Notes: a model not told the origin generated them from the sequence alone. Shown: positions 1 to 14,130, counted from the first letter of the stretch. The stretch: DNA of 64,000 nt from Riptortus pedestris (GCA_019009955.1 CM032228.1:180638001-180702000), one strand, 5' to 3'. Made by a program: numbers and translations.

Positions 1-3000
1 TGAACTGGTAAAGTTACTGCAGATGCAACTTATGTCATTGACCATCACATATACTAAATAAATAAATATCTATTATTAATTCCTAAAATGGCTTAATTTA
101 ATACAACACTGACAAATCAGCAGGCACAACAGTCAGGAAAACAGTCAGATTTTTTTATCTGGATGGATCACATAAAAACAGTTTCAATGGCTTTTCTGAA
201 GATACATCCAGATGTATCTCAGAGCCCAGGCTGTTGCTCACATTCCACATAAAGGAGTGCTTATCTCCTCCAGTCCCAGGAATGAATATAGAATCTAAAA
301 AAGGAAACCTTCGTTACTTCAGCGAGATTCTCACCCGAGGGTCTCTTTGAAGTAGAGATTACTCTGCCTTCTGACACCTTCTACCTTTTAAACATATTTT
401 TGTGCTGAATTCTTTCCCATTCAAATATTTTAGCCGTGAATCTTAATTCATTTTCTTTTTGCAGAAATGCAATGATTGGATGGACTTCAAAATACGGGCA
501 ACAAGTTACAATAATTCATATGATTTTGTTATTATTGTCACAGAGTTCTTTAAATACGACAAGCTCCATTGCCCTGTAGCATATTATGAACATAACATTA
601 TATAAATGGATTACTAACCAACAGCCCCTTTTAAATGCACATGGCATACATTGAGAAAATGGTTGGTCAATTTAACATTTCTTCTTCCCCTTCAATAAAT
701 TGAATTAATTCATTCTCCTCCCCATCACGCATCGGGTTGTATCTCCTTAAGAACGATTTACTTTTCAGTTAATTAGTACGAAATGTGAATAATTAGAGTT
801 ATTAAGACGGGTTTTCTAATTAATGTATAATTTAATTAGTTATTTAATTAAATTAAAACTATTGTCTCTTGTTAGTTGTTCTCAATTATCGGACATTTTT
901 AACTCATCAGGCTTGAGTTTACACAGGTTGTAAGAAAACTGAGCTTCTTCATAAAGCTCTATAGCTCAAAACACGTTGGGAAAGAGACTTGAGAATACAG
1001 GGAAAAGTATTTTTATTTTTGTTCACTAATAACCAAACATCCACATAACTCGGCAGCAAAGGATATATATTATACGTGCGTGTATTTGTGTTAGTTTTGT
1101 GTGTGTGTGAGCGCGCGCACGAGCGGTCGTGGATATTACAATATAACCGTAATTAACAATAAATATAGAATTTTGTGAGGTCCTAACAAGAGTGGTAATA
1201 AATTACAATCAATAGCTTTGCCTTAATTTCGGGAAAATTTATTCTCTTTTCCATGGCATACAATTTACAAAATTAACACCAATAAATTCTTAAACTTACC
1301 ATATAAATTGGAATTTTATGCAAGAGAGATACAAACAATCTTTCAATGTGATTTTTATTACATATTTTAACAGGTTCCCCTTGAGTAAATCTGAAAATAA
1401 ATAATAACATGTTCATTTACTGGAATTTATTTTACCTAGAGATTAGTGTAGCATGTAATCAATTTAATATATTGGTAATCAATATAACATGTTGGCACTC
1501 ACAGAGTTGTTGAAAGTCTAATAAATGAAACACTTTGGCTAAATAGATGTTGGTTGGATGAAAAGAGGCTATCTAGACGCAATCCTTGCCTCATTGTGAA
1601 CGTATTGCAGACCAATGAATGCAACGTTTTTATTCCATGAGGTGGTCCTCGGTTAATTGGGGCGGCCGTAGCTCAACAATGTGTGGTAATTGAGTAGTTA
1701 CTAGTATCAAAGAGTAGTAATCTCTTCATTCCAAGGATAAATACCAAATATTGTTTTCATTGAACTTTCACTTTGTAAGATACATAACACATTGTAACAA
1801 TTTCCAAAGATTTTCTTTGTTTAGGTTGTCTAAGATTTCTCGGAGTTTGCTGTAAGTTTGTAACCAGTCGGTTGTCTAGAGAACATGTGTTTTTATTACC
1901 CGCTTTAAGTCTTGTATAGTCAGCCTGTCGATATCCACAGTTCTTTCCCTGGCTGCTGATTTAGGACTAAATATCTCCTTGGAATTGGCCAAAATACATC
2001 CCCATAACATAAAAGACTTGTCAAAGAGCATGTGACAAGTTCATTTGCCTTACCGAATTTAGTGCAACCACCAAAACCTTCACCCTTAAAAGAAAATATT
2101 AATAATTAAAAAAGTAATTCAGGGAAATTCGTCTTTGAAATACGCCGGTGTTTTGTCATTAGTTTGATGAAAAGAAAGGAGATACTCCTTGGCTGTCAGA
2201 TAATATGGCTTGGATAAGACAAAGCTTTCGTTCTTAAGTTTAGAAAGAGTTTGTTAGGGCAAACGCGAAAAAGTTAAGAGTATATCTGGCAAAGTTCAGA
2301 TCAGAGCCTGTTAAATGTCGATAAGAAGTTGGGTCTTCTTTACTGAGAAGGTTAACTTGAGGGAAGCAGGCTAGAGCAGACACGCCATCGTGTTTCTTAC
2401 TCTTCACAACACTGCCTCTCGCAAGCCTTAAATTCTTACTTTACTAAGGCTAATTCTAAAGGATCATCGGCTACTGCGTCAATCAATAAACACCTTGCTG
2501 AGAATCATTGTAAAATAAACATCATACCCAGTAACTCCATTACTTTATTTCTCCAAATAAAGAACGTAAAAAAGACAACCTTATTTAATAACCTGTATTT
2601 TACATCTTGAATAAAAAACAACATATACCCAGTTTTAATTGTATACTAGCATTTTTATTCGTGAATAGATTTGAAGGTTGCGACCTGAGTTACTGAAGAG
2701 GTATACTCGTAATTAGACTTTGTGTGCAGCCCTTCGCTCCCAAAACAACCACTTCAGAATATATTAAATAAGCCAGCACCTAATTGTACATTTCTTTTCT
2801 TCTTGGTTCTACTTTATCAGAATTAACGAATAAGAAAGCGTTTTCCTATAAACCTCTTCTGTTATACAAAGTGTTATTTAATATTACCAACTCCATACTC
2901 AGTGTATACTAAAGAGATGTTGTGTAAACGACAAACAATATATGGGTGTGTTTTCTGCCGATGTTAATTAACATTAAACTTGTTGTTTGATGTTGATTAT

Positions 3001-3999
3001 TGGAGCTCAAGATGTAGAGTACAACTATGTTTTTTAGTATTATTACCGACTAATAGGAAAACACGCAGACTTGATATGTGACTGAGATGCAGCATTGAGA
3101 AAGTAGAGGATCCTTCTGGTCCCATTTCCACATATGATCATTACTTTTAGATGAATATTAAATTAGGTAACAAAAACAAAAATTACGGACTAGATAACAT
3201 ACCAGACAGTATAAAACTTAAAAACAGGCAAAAAAAGAATCGCACAATATGCACACTTGACAAGATTTAAAAACAATGGGCACTACAGTGACATGATTAA
3301 CAAATCATTTAACACTACGTCAAATAGTGCTTTCAGGGCATTTAAACTTTTTAGTGGAATGACAAATGAAAACCGTCTAATGGCATACATATCCATGAAT
3401 AGTATCAATCGAATTTCATTCCATCATTCCGAATTATTATATCAGAATTGGCCCAAACCATGTTTTTCAAGATCATCCTAATACTTGGCAAACAATTTAG
3501 TTACTGTTTGATGGTGATAATTCACGTCTTCGGTGAATAACAGCTCTTAATAATGTTTAGTCCGTGGTATTCTTGATTTTAGGTTAATAATACAATCATA
3601 TTTCGTGCATCTATCTCATAAATAAATAATATAAAGTCAATAAATATATACATTAATTGAGTAAAGTTTAGGAAATACTGTTTACAACTAGAGAAAGTGT
3701 AAAATAGCAAATATGTTCATTATAAAGCAACTTACTTTAAAAAATGTTTTTGATAAAGCAGCATACAACGGTTTTTGTTCTTTGTAAGCTGCTGATATTT
3801 AAACCTTACACAAATAATAAAAAAAAACTAAAATATTATAGAATTTAATTTTCATTTACATTCATTATTTGGTATTTAGTACCCGATATTTCAACTTATG
3901 GAAGTAAATTTATCTCTTGGATCAATTTCTGAATATGGCCAGGTCCATATGACGTATATAACAAATATTATATGATGAATTAATGTATTACATATTTAT
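1..3999. other. AT-rich intergenic or intronic DNA, no supported gene
   Basis: I found no open frame here with recognisable protein motifs, and no clear copy of the repeat families seen later. The only compositional feature is a short TG/GCGC-rich patch near 1076-1125. A 74-codon frame at 3257-3481 has no recognisable domain and is treated as chance. Confidence 0.5.
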
Positions 4000-4410
4000 A
4001 CTAGCGGACCCGAAAGACGTTGTCCTGCATGATATTTGAAGCGATTAGGATAATAAATTTAATAATATTATGTTTAAAACAAAATCTACTTTACTATATC
4101 TCGTTTATTCTTTGTTATACGACAAAAGTGAATATAACAAAAGTTTCTCTAAATAACAAAATAAACAACTTTTATCCTGTGCATATTAGCCATAAACCCA
4201 ATAGGAAACGAAATAACGCTATTTTTAATTTTAGGCCTCCCTTACAATCCACACTCCTGCTCCATCTGCCTGGCAGATTTGTGAATCTAAACCATCCAGA
4301 GCATCACCCAAACGCAAACAAAAAAAATCATTCAAACCGGTCCAGCCGTTGAGGAGTATAGTGACATACACACGTACAGTAGAATTATATACATAAATAT
4401 ATATATATTT
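4000..4410 (+). repeat. Family B repeat copy (ACTAGCGGACCCG start)
   Basis: It starts ACTAGCGGACCCG and contains the family B core: a CAAAATAAACAAC segment, then AATAGGAAACGAAATA, then a TTTTAGGCCTCCCTTACA segment. It ends with a CCGGTCCAGCCGTTGAGGAG-type tail before a short TATATA run. The same start recurs at 62945. The open frame across it (4020-4352) is a by-product of the repeat, not a gene. Confidence 0.7.
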
Positions 4411-6118
4411 AAATCAACATTCACTAAAACTGATAATGATAATAATAATATTGTATTAATTACACATAATTTGTAATTTTGTAAATAATATTTACAAACG
4501 AAAAATATCACAACTTTGAATAAATCAGCCTAGTCACATTATGGCCCAAAACGCTATTTGGAATGGGATTATTCTTGCCTGGGATCACTTATAATGTGGA
4601 GATAACTGCTTAAAATAAGTGAGGGAATACTAGAACTCAATCTAGTAAAGAACAACTTAACTACACCGACAATTACTTTTTACCAATATTATCTACTAAA
4701 ATAACGAAAATGAGTATTTTTTAAATTAATACTAGTTACAAAAAATGGTTGCTCTTTTCTAACTTCAAACTACTAATTATTAGAAATATAGTTGACAACT
4801 CTCAGTAAAAAAATATAAATTAAAACTTATTGGAAAATCCATAATTTGGTTAATATTTTCACTATATTAATCGTTAAGGTAAAAATCAGAGGCTGTTGGT
4901 CGAAGGAACGAAATATAATGGTTGTCTTCACTCAACGAACGGAACAAACATTTTGCTTCAAGAATTTCTAAAAAACATTACATTGACTAAAGAACAGTTC
5001 TGTGTGAATGGAACACAGTACTCTCTGCGGGGTAATATTTCTTTCTACCATTAGTGAAATAATTAAATATATATACTCAAGTAATTTTGTAAAAGTTAAA
5101 AATATTATGTGGATCACGTAGACCATTTTTCCTGAAGAGCTCCCAAAAGAAGAGGTACGAGGAAGTTTACTCTCTAAGGAGTAAAGGAAAATTTTACAGA
5201 AAGGAGAGAAAAGGGTGGAAATATAAAGAAAAACCTTTGTCTCTGTGAGAGACACCTTCTGCCAGGCTTCTAAGACTCCAGCAGAAAGATCATGTTTCAC
5301 AAAAGGGGTTCTTAATTCAACAGCTCCCTTATATTAGGGACATTAACGCAACACTAGTCTTTTGTATTCTCTTGAGATCATACTTTCAAACAAGAAAATT
5401 CTCCACCCCCTTTATTCTAATTTATTTTAAAATCAATTCTAATATGAGGAAGGTTTCTCATTTATTTTCAATTATTAATTAAACAAGTTCTCTATCGGAG
5501 GGCTTTTATGTTATACGCGGAATAGCATTTTCTGCGATTCTCTTGAATAGCCATTAAAATTGAATATAAATCAAATTTTAATTTAGATGAGCTATTTTTC
5601 ACTTACAATTACTTTTAACTTGCTAGTGAGATTTCCAGTGGCTATATGTGAGATTTTTGAAAACTATGGGCTATGTGTGTACATATATATTCCCTCATAG
5701 TTCAAAAAATACTTTAAGTGGGAGGATCTAATTCAAAATTGGTATGATGTCTATTGTGGGATTGAAAAAGGTGTTTTATATAGGTTGTATTGGATTTGTG
5801 AAGGTTCGGGGTGGTGGTTAGATGGCCCTTATTTCATGGTTCTCCCTACACCAACTCCCCTGTTGATCTCACGGCTGTCATTTTCTGACTGCGAATATTA
5901 GACCATTCGATTCTCAGATAGTTCCTCTAACAGTTGATGAAAAATCATTGTGAAGACTCTTCAGCTAACTTTCTCACACGTTCCCGATTATGAGTAATAG
6001 GTGACAAAAAGTGTTCGTTTTTAAAAATATATATTTAGTTCATATGAAAAATGTTGTAACTGTTAGGATGTCCCTGCATTGAGTATTTCATGTAGAATCA
6101 GGGAGACATAAATTAAAA

Positions 6119-6121
<3 letters not shown>
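4411..6121. other. AT-rich DNA, no supported gene
   Basis: No recognisable coding or repeat family was seen. A 110-codon minus-strand frame at 4968-5300 is the longest, but it has no family motifs, so it is not called. Confidence 0.45.

Positions 6122-6172
<51 letters not shown>
6122..6172. repeat. (TA)n microsatellite
   Basis: This is an uninterrupted TA dinucleotide run of about 50 bp. Unlike most (TA)n tracts in this window, no family A or B sequence is obvious on either side. Confidence 0.9.
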
Positions 6173-6174
<2 letters not shown>

Positions 6175-6340
6175 CTGTCGTTTGATAGGAATGTTGATTA
6201 ACATGAATCAAGAAGCCCAGGTCGAGAAGTTGGAAACTTGCATCTTTGAATTGACGTAACTACCATCTACATCCTGGGCAAGAAACGAGTTGTAACATTT
6301 AAAGAAGACATTTTGATTAGTCATAAAGTTAATTAAATGT

Positions 6341-6370
6341 ACACACACTCACACACACAGTGTGTGGTAT

Positions 6371-6407
<37 letters not shown>

Positions 6408-6421
6408 GTGTGTGTGTGTAA

Positions 6422-6476
<55 letters not shown>

Positions 6477-6487
6477 TCTGTGTGTAA
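6341..6487. repeat. Compound (AC)n / (GT)n microsatellite
   Basis: A short AC-rich run (6341-6358) is followed by about 115 bp of interrupted GT repeats. The two halves are complementary, so the tract could fold on itself. Cysteine/valine-rich and Thr/His-rich open frames over it are pure microsatellite artefacts. Confidence 0.9.
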
Positions 6488-8527
6488 TTAACGTTATGAC
6501 TAATCCAAATGTCTACTATAAATGTTACTACTCGTTTCATGCTAAGGTTAGTACCAAAGAAATTATTTGGTGAAATTAAAACAACAAACGAGTAGACTCC
6601 AAGAGAACAAGGATCAAAAACACAACTCCAAGATATGTCACCCAACATTGTTTCTTTCCCAACCAACATCCCTCTATTCGTCTATTTAATAAAATATTTG
6701 TAGTTCTTTTGGGATATAAATAAAATATAGTACCCTTCAGATTCATTTATACAGATTTATATTCAGCATTGCCAAACATTATTTCGAGGAAATATTACAT
6801 TACAAATTATCTAATAAAATAGAAGAGATTTATTAGTAAAGGGAACGATGATATGGGTTTAGTCCTAGGATCTCCTATAGCTTGTAATAACATTATTCTT
6901 CATAAATATTACAATTCTCTTGTAAGTCCCCTTCTAATACCCCTAGCACTAATTAATTACAATTTTTATATGTCACAGAGATCTGCTTTAAACTGTCAAA
7001 AAAAAGTTAAAGAGTATGTTTATTGATTAATTTTATCGATCTTTTTTTTTCCTTGCTACTTTTTATCAAATTTGCAAGTACCAATATTTAATTATATCCA
7101 TCTTATTCAGTACAAAACATGTTAAGATGATATTGGTGTATTTAGTAGCAATTATCTCAGTAGATCCACAAATATTTTGGCATAAGTATATCCATTCATT
7201 AATTTTATAAATATAATGATTAATTAATCTGCCGACGGTAGTTGCGTGTCTAAACATTGGCTCAGCCAGCACTCTCTAAAATTGTAGGTCAATGCCGTGC
7301 TTTATATAAATTGGCTTCATTATGATACAAAACAAAATCGATCGCTTTTATAATAATTAATGATATTGGCCTATATAAAGGATAATTAATTCTGGGTCCA
7401 CTTCTAAATGTAATCTTCTTATTAATGTATTTGTTTTTTTTAGAAGCTTGCAATTCTTTTATTTTTATCCCGTTAGCTACCTTTATTCTTATATCTACTC
7501 CACTATGGTAGTACCTCTTTGTGTCCTACCATATTTTTTTAAGGAGTTGAAGTAAATTCTATATTATCTTTCATCTTGCCTGGGTGAAGTTTACTTGTTA
7601 CTTTGTTGGGTTGGTTGTTACTTGTGATTACTTGTTTATTCTTTAAAAAAATATCTTACTCCTACTTCGCCTGTTGTAAATGTTTTAATTGAAATGATAT
7701 ATAGACTGCTGAATTTAAACCATTCATTCAGTCACCCACTTTACTCATTAGATGATCTTTTTCTTCTTTCAAAAGTTAGGCTTAACATAGCATCCTGGAA
7801 ATATTATGCTAAATATTTGTTTATATCATTGCCTTTAAATTAATGAACTTGTTCACAACACGCTATTAATTCGGCCATGAATTTAAAGACAGTTTTGGTG
7901 TATATAAGATTTCTTTCTTGTTAAGACGTTTTATAGCTGAATATATTTAGGAATCCTTTGTCGAGTAGAGGATTTATTTTGGTGATAACAAACAAAATAG
8001 GTGTTTTGGGTAGGTGATTGGTTTTATACATGAATTTAAATTGTATTCCTTTGAAGCAATTGAAAAAGTATCGAAAGTGAGAAATAAACACTTTTTGCGT
8101 TAATGTTAAGAAGAATCCATGGCATATTATTAAAGTGCTTGTGGTTTCCTATATTTCAATACAAATGACAATATCGGATACTTGTAATGAATCTGATCTG
8201 ACATTGCATTACATAAACCCATTACAAATGACCATATATTTTATATTCTGAATAATGCCAGCACAGAGCACATTAAGATTATTATTTATGAATACTTAAA
8301 TGTCTAGTTTTACCATTAAATAAGAGTTTTATCCAATTTGGAGTTAAGTCACCATGTTCTCTCGTATTTTAGCAGATAACGCCGATGGATTTCTATAATA
8401 ACATTCACAACTCTTAACGTCGATACACTAATTAATATCACTGATGAATTTCGATAATAATTTCCCTTTAAATACACTTTTTGAGCATATTTTGATCGGC
8501 GGGGTCAAAGGGCGACATCGGCTCAGC
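6488..8527. other. AT-rich DNA, no supported gene
   Basis: No recognisable protein motif, RNA gene or repeat family was seen in this stretch. Confidence 0.45.
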
Positions 8528-8863
8528 CTATATAAGGAGGACGTCGCGAAGGATTAAAAAGCAGTCATATATCAGACACTCCCGATAGGAGACCTTGGTC
8601 CAGGACATCTTGTTAATCCTTCAGCCCTAAGTCAGACTACTCCTCGCCAGCACTATCTCTCACGGCAGAGTCTGATAGAGAACTTCTATAAAAACACCTA
8701 AGTGCTTCAATTGTAATCTAGTATTAAGTAGAGATAAATGCCCCCTTTATATTATTAAAAGGTGACTATTCATTTTGATTAATATTTATTATTAGTGAAT
8801 ATTTGATTATAAATAAATTTATATAAACTTTAATTTTGGCTAGAGTCGATTGTTGGTGAACCC
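8528..8863 (+). promoter_or_regulatory. Candidate promoter or LTR-like (R-U5) segment
   Basis: A TATA-type motif (CTATATAAGG, 8528-8537) sits in a locally GC-richer patch (about 8495-8660). It is followed by initiator-like CAGTCA at 8562-8567, which is rather far downstream. An AATAAA lies at 8812-8817. The string GGTGAACCC at 8855-8863 resembles sequence just beyond the end of some arthropod LTRs. No coding region follows, and no second LTR was found. It could be a solo LTR, a decayed gene promoter or coincidence. Confidence 0.25.
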
Positions 8864-10214
8864 TTCCTAAATTCTTGTTAATAATCTAATAATTAAAAAA
8901 AAAAGATGGAAGTAAAAGGTGAGAGTTAGTATAACTACTATAAATAATTCTATAAAGGCTTTTATTGGTAACAAATGCTCATTGGATGTTTTCTAATACC
9001 GATCAGATACACATTGTCCATTTTGTAAATTGAAGGGACGATATGAAGACTCCTGGTAGAGTATTAATCTAGTTAAAACGAGAGAAGGCTAGAGAGGTTT
9101 TTTGAGTAAAGTGATATATCTATCGGGAAGCGGGGTCTCTGCTCCACTACAATAGGCTGCGATTCCATTTTGCACGGCCACTCTTTTCTTTTACCAACAA
9201 TACCAAGTGAATCCTCCCTTTCCATTCTTCACAATTCACAACATATTTCATCTTCCTTTTCTCCTTCCCTTTCTTTCTCCTTCGATGTTTGAGGTATCCA
9301 AGTGTATTTTTAACCCTCGAATAACTCATAATATGTAAAAAGAAAAGAGTAAGGATTTAGAAGAATACTAAATTTACAGTATATGGCGTGACAGTAGTGT
9401 AGCTTTGTATATGAATGCTCAGTGCGTGGATCATCAGGATTGAGAGCGAGCAATCGCTTAATAAACATCTTAATTATTGCATGTGTTATTAATCCTCAAA
9501 TGTTGGAGTCCTCTTTTATATATATTTTAATATTATTCTTCATAAGTATTAATATTCTCTTGACTAATTAATTAATTAAACATTAATTCTCTAATAATGG
9601 CATTAAAAAAATCTTTCCTTCCAGTCATTTTTGAGAGGAAATATGTTTTCCCCATGTACCTTCATCAATGTGCAACCATGACATCAAACTCTGGTATAAA
9701 TAACTACAGAAGAGTTCAAAACTATAAAATCGTAGTGGTCTAGGATATATTGGGCAGATTATTGATGGATATTATTTTCCTTCACGGAATAGTTTTGAGG
9801 AGGTAGCTATTCTAAAACGACACTGATCCATAACACTTCTGTTAATCTTTAGGAACTCTTTTGGCAGGTCTTACAGTAACGTTACCCTGAGGAAGTAGCA
9901 TCGCACCAGTTTAGTGCAAGAGGAGACAAATCACAACTCATAACAATAATTTACTCAAGAAAAAGAAGGAAATAATATTGATTGAAATGGCATTTTTCCG
10001 GCCACTAAGAACCTTTGATAACTTTGGCCTAGGGTAATGAATATCTATCTATTATGAAACTGTTTATAGAACACGGACCTTTTCTTGACGTCTCTAAACG
10101 TATCGCAAAAAGTTACGAAGGAGTGCCTTACCTTTCGTAATCTTCTCTAAGAATGTATGAATGAATGTTTAGCTCGATATTTAATCGTGTCGTGGAAAAA
10201 TAATGACTATATGA
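8864..10214. other. AT-rich DNA, no supported gene
   Basis: No recognisable gene or repeat family was seen. A 60-codon lysine/arginine-rich minus-strand frame at 9147-9329 is low-complexity and not supported. Confidence 0.45.
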
Positions 10215-10655
10215 GGTAATGGCTGGAACCGGCCCTAAGGGGGGGGGGCGTTAAAGGGGGGGATAATTGAAAATTCTATATTTCTCCCATTACTATGAGC
10301 CTAATCAAAAAATTTAAAAAATGTTTTGTTGAAATTATAATTTTCTACAAATATTGGAATGTGCAAGCTTTCTCTAACTCGAACATTAACTGAGTTATTT
10401 GTATTTTTGTTGGTTTCGGCCTTTTTAAACCCCCACTTCTAATCACCTCGCTTTCACATTAAGTACCTCAGTCACCGAAAATCTCATGTCCAGCTAACAT
10501 TTCAATTCTTGTTTACAGAGGCTTCTAGCTATTGGAGAAATGGGGAATAAGTGTTGAGATATCATCAACATTTCATGTTTCAGAATGTGGGAAATCAGCT
10601 TAGTTTAAGCAGGACCTGGGTGACGGACGTTTTACTTTCTGTTATGAAGTAAAGG
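10215..10655 (+). repeat. Diverged family A repeat copy
   Basis: The right end is the family A terminus in diverged form: GTGGGAAATCAGCTTAGTTT, an AGCAGGACCTGGGT hairpin equivalent, then GACGGACGTTTT. The interior has the G-rich block (10240-10262) and the ATTAACTGAGTTATTTGTAT segment, matching the pyrimidine-rich block and ATTAACCGAGATATTTGCAT of better copies. The left boundary is uncertain. Confidence 0.6.
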
Positions 10656-12164
10656 AAGTATTTTAGATTTTCATATTTCAACGGAATTATCCGTTTTGAA
10701 CTCCCTGAGCCAATCTAGTTTTGGCAAGACGTATGTATGGACATATAATTCATAACTCAAAAACTACATCCTCCGAATGTTAAAATTTCATATTTAGGAA
10801 TATTGTATCTAGTTGTGAGAGAATAGTTCTACCTCCAAGTTTTAGAAAAAAATAATGTTTCTTGACAATAGTATTAGATTTGTGTAAGTATAAGGCCAAT
10901 AACCGTCAAAAGCAAAGAACTTGGAATAAAATTCTACGCCTCTACTTTCAATCAAGAGAGTAAAGTAAAAGTATTTCAAAGTAGATAAATTGAGGATTAA
11001 AGTCTAATACTTTTCTAATAGATCCTTCAAAGAAAGTAGATCTCTAGACCTGGGTGTCTTCTCTATAGATATTAGGCAAAAGGTCATCTGAGGTCAAGGG
11101 CCAAGGATAAAATCCCTAAGCTCATTTCTTTCTGCTTTTCTTTCTTTTTTACTAAGAATCCCTTAAACAAGTTAAATCATTAATTAAGTTAATTCGTTTA
11201 TTTTGTGGACAATTTGGACTTTTTTAATAAGGAATATTCAATAATTCATTTCACCATCAATTTCAAATTACACTGGCCGCCAATAAAAATTTTCAGGTAC
11301 GAAAATTACAGACTTTTACGTTATATTTCTATCTCGTTATTTAAAAGAATCAAAATGATAATGATGAATTATCGCATACTTTGTAGAGACAGTAACGTAA
11401 GTGCTTTCAGTTTGGAGAAACTTTTGCGTTAGGGACTTAACACAATAGTTAATTAACAAAATAAAATGTTTTCTAGCTATATTTTATGGTTATGGACTCT
11501 AGAGATAGAACATCTCATTAAATTAAAGCAGTCTGCTCTTCAAAAAATCAGTCTTTAATTTAGCTAGAAACATGTTACAATCCTCCCGTGTGCCCAATAT
11601 TCTTAATCATATAATTGTAGAGCTTGGTTTCATGGAAAAATGTGTCAGAGGTATGAACCAAGAAGGCAAGCAGAAGAAATAAAGCAAATGAAAGAGGTTT
11701 TTTTTTCATGGTCATGAAATCGACAACTTACAAATGATAACATACGTGGAAATTTAAAATTTCATAATTTTCAATATGTAATTTATTTGTTGATAATTTA
11801 TAGGTGTCTTTATGAGGTTGCGAGGAAGAAAATGTTGCCGTAATGAATTAGGTGTGCCCATAGCGATATACAATAAAGGTATTTTTAGCTTGTTTATGAG
11901 AAATGTGAATACAAATTTATCATAGATGTTTGAATTTGCCGTTAAATATTCATATTAAATATTAATATTAATAATAAAACAATTGAAAAAACTGATGGGG
12001 AGAGACAATTTTTGGAAAATATGAAATTTAAAAAAAAAATCTCATTGCTCAGTTTTAAAGCGTATCAAAACCCATAAGACTATCATTTGAAACCTTTTTT
12101 ATATCTATAACCGCTAGAACAATATTCGCTCAGAAATATAAAAACCTTTTATTTAAAAAAAAAA
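10656..12164. other. AT-rich DNA, no supported gene
   Basis: No coding region is supported. The 75-codon frame at 11205-11432 has no recognisable motif. Confidence 0.45.
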
Positions 12165-12315
12165 CACACTGGCTAATGGTCGAGTACAGTTGGCAAGCGC
12201 TTTCAATGTGAAGGCACCATTTCAAGCCTTTTAGAGTTATCTAGAGAGTTGTACTCTAGAGAGTGTTACTCTAGAGTATCATCTATACTGGCGGTTCCAA
12301 CTCTTTAATTGATTA
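12165..12315 (-). repeat. Fragment of foldback family C
   Basis: The segment CTGGCTAATGGTCGAGTACA plus the following GTTGGCAAGCGCTTTCAATG matches one arm of the foldback element at 20026-20420. At its other side, GTATCATCTATACTGGCGG and CTCTTTAATT are the reverse complement of the sequence just outside that element (19998-20030). The centre contains repeated CTCTAGAG palindromes. It is a shortened, rearranged copy. Confidence 0.6.
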
Positions 12316-14071
12316 ACGAAATCATTTTATTTTCTATTTTTAGTTCTTGCTCTTTTTAATTGTCTTAAATATGTATAATAAAGTATAACCATACATGGAT
12401 AACATACATTGCAAAAAAAAAACGTAGTGTTATTCTGGATTTACAACTTTGTACCTCTGCCACCCCTGCTATGGCCTTCAGGTTATTGGTTTTTGCTACT
12501 TTCAGAGGTACATAACATTTTCCGATTTGCTTAAAAAGACGTTTTCTTTAAACTGATTGGAAATGATAAACTGCTTTTGGAATGAGCTAGATTTATTTAG
12601 AAATCTTCTTCCTGTCAATGTTATTTAGAACTATATTAGCAAAAGAAAAATTTTAATATCGTAGACCTGACGATACAATTTAATTACTAGTGTGACTGTA
12701 ATATGAGCACGTTTAAAGAAAATGTCCACCTGGAACAGTCCACCAAGGTGTGTTTGTTGAAAACCAACATTGGAGGCCAGAGTTAGTTTTGACGATAAAT
12801 GAAGAAGGAAGAGGCAGGTAGTAAGAGCCTGCCCAGTTTTGCTGAGGGCACTCGTGCTGCTACTTACTCAAGAGGTCTTAAGGACAACTTGAATAGTTGA
12901 CCCTCTTCACCACCTAGCCAGAACAATACTATCAAGGGCACTCCTCCCTTAAACTTAATACCAATAACCAGAAAGCTCCTTCATTCAAAGCTTGGTCTTC
13001 ACCAAAAAGCAAGCCAATTTTCGCTATTTCTTTTATATGTCATAGCACATTTTCTAACCATTTCTAAGTTTATTTTGTTCCCCCATCCCATTTAATTTAC
13101 TATCAAATAATCGCTTAATTAACCTTCTCTTTGCGCAACTATCTGTAATCGGGGCAATGTTTCACAGGTTCCCAACCTAGTCCCAGAGGTAGAAATAATA
13201 GTATTTGGTGAGTACGTCACGAAATAAATTCTCATTATCCAACGGAATAACTCCCATGGCTGGTCGGTGTCTTTTCCATATAATGTAAACTGTTAAGATA
13301 ATCTCGAACTTCAAAGTTATGTCATTGTCTGTCTTGTCCTGCTAATTTCCAATTCGATGAACCCTCCATGAAGTTGTTTTCCGAAATAATATTGCCTCAA
13401 TGGCAGTAAAAAGTATTCTAAATGTACATTTTTGTTTTCAAGATATTACACCATCTACTTTGTATTAAAGCTTTTCACACCAAAGTTTACAATGGTTAAG
13501 GGCACTTCTGGGAGTTTATTCAATAGCACTTAAGTAGTGCTTCAAGAGTTGAATTTCTTCCCATTTATATTCAACAATTACCAAGAACTCGGAAAATCAA
13601 ATATCAATCCTACTACACAATGAGAAGAGTTGTGAGGGTCCTGTACCGTCCAAAAAATGTATGAATATAAACTGAACAAATAAATATAAAAATAGATTTT
13701 TTATTAAAATTCTTCTGGCCCAGTTATGCAATTCACATTAAAGTTTGCAGGTAGAACCCTCTTACATTACTAATCATCATTTATTTCTCTCTCTAAATTT
13801 TCTAATATTTGTTGGCACATCGTCTGTATAAAAAGGTTATACCACCATAAAGCCTTGAAACTCTCACTGATCAATCGTTCCATAAAATTAAAAAAACTGT
13901 TACATAGGTTATGTTCGAATATATTAGAGATATGTATATAAATATTCAAATTTTCGTGTGACATATGTAGCCAAGGAGAACCTTCATTTTATCACATGAT
14001 CAATGTCCATGAACAGATGAGTCTTTTGCCTTTCACTCCACCAATCCAAGCAAAACCGAGTACATTAGTTA

Positions 14072-14076
<5 letters not shown>
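12316..14076. other. AT-rich DNA, no supported gene
   Basis: A slightly GC-richer stretch at about 12720-12960 has no open frame I recognise. A 64-codon minus-strand frame at 13770-13964 is also unrecognised. Confidence 0.4.

Positions 14077-14127
<51 letters not shown>
14077..14127. repeat. (TA)n microsatellite
   Basis: This is a TA run of about 50 bp. A second, shorter run lies at about 14830-14849. Confidence 0.9.

Positions 14128-14130
<3 letters not shown>

Noticed and set aside
2440..2560. Penelope-like string INKHLAENHCKINI
   Set aside because: It resembles part of a GIY-YIG domain, but the downstream RxxLE block is missing and nothing else nearby supports it.
4968..5300. 110-codon minus-strand frame
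   Set aside because: It is the longest frame in its neighbourhood, but I recognise no domain or splice context, and its length is compatible with chance over 64 kb.
6337..6669. Open frames of Cys/Val or Thr/His repeats on both strands
   Set aside because: They are the translation of a (GT)n/(AC)n microsatellite and carry no protein signal outside it.
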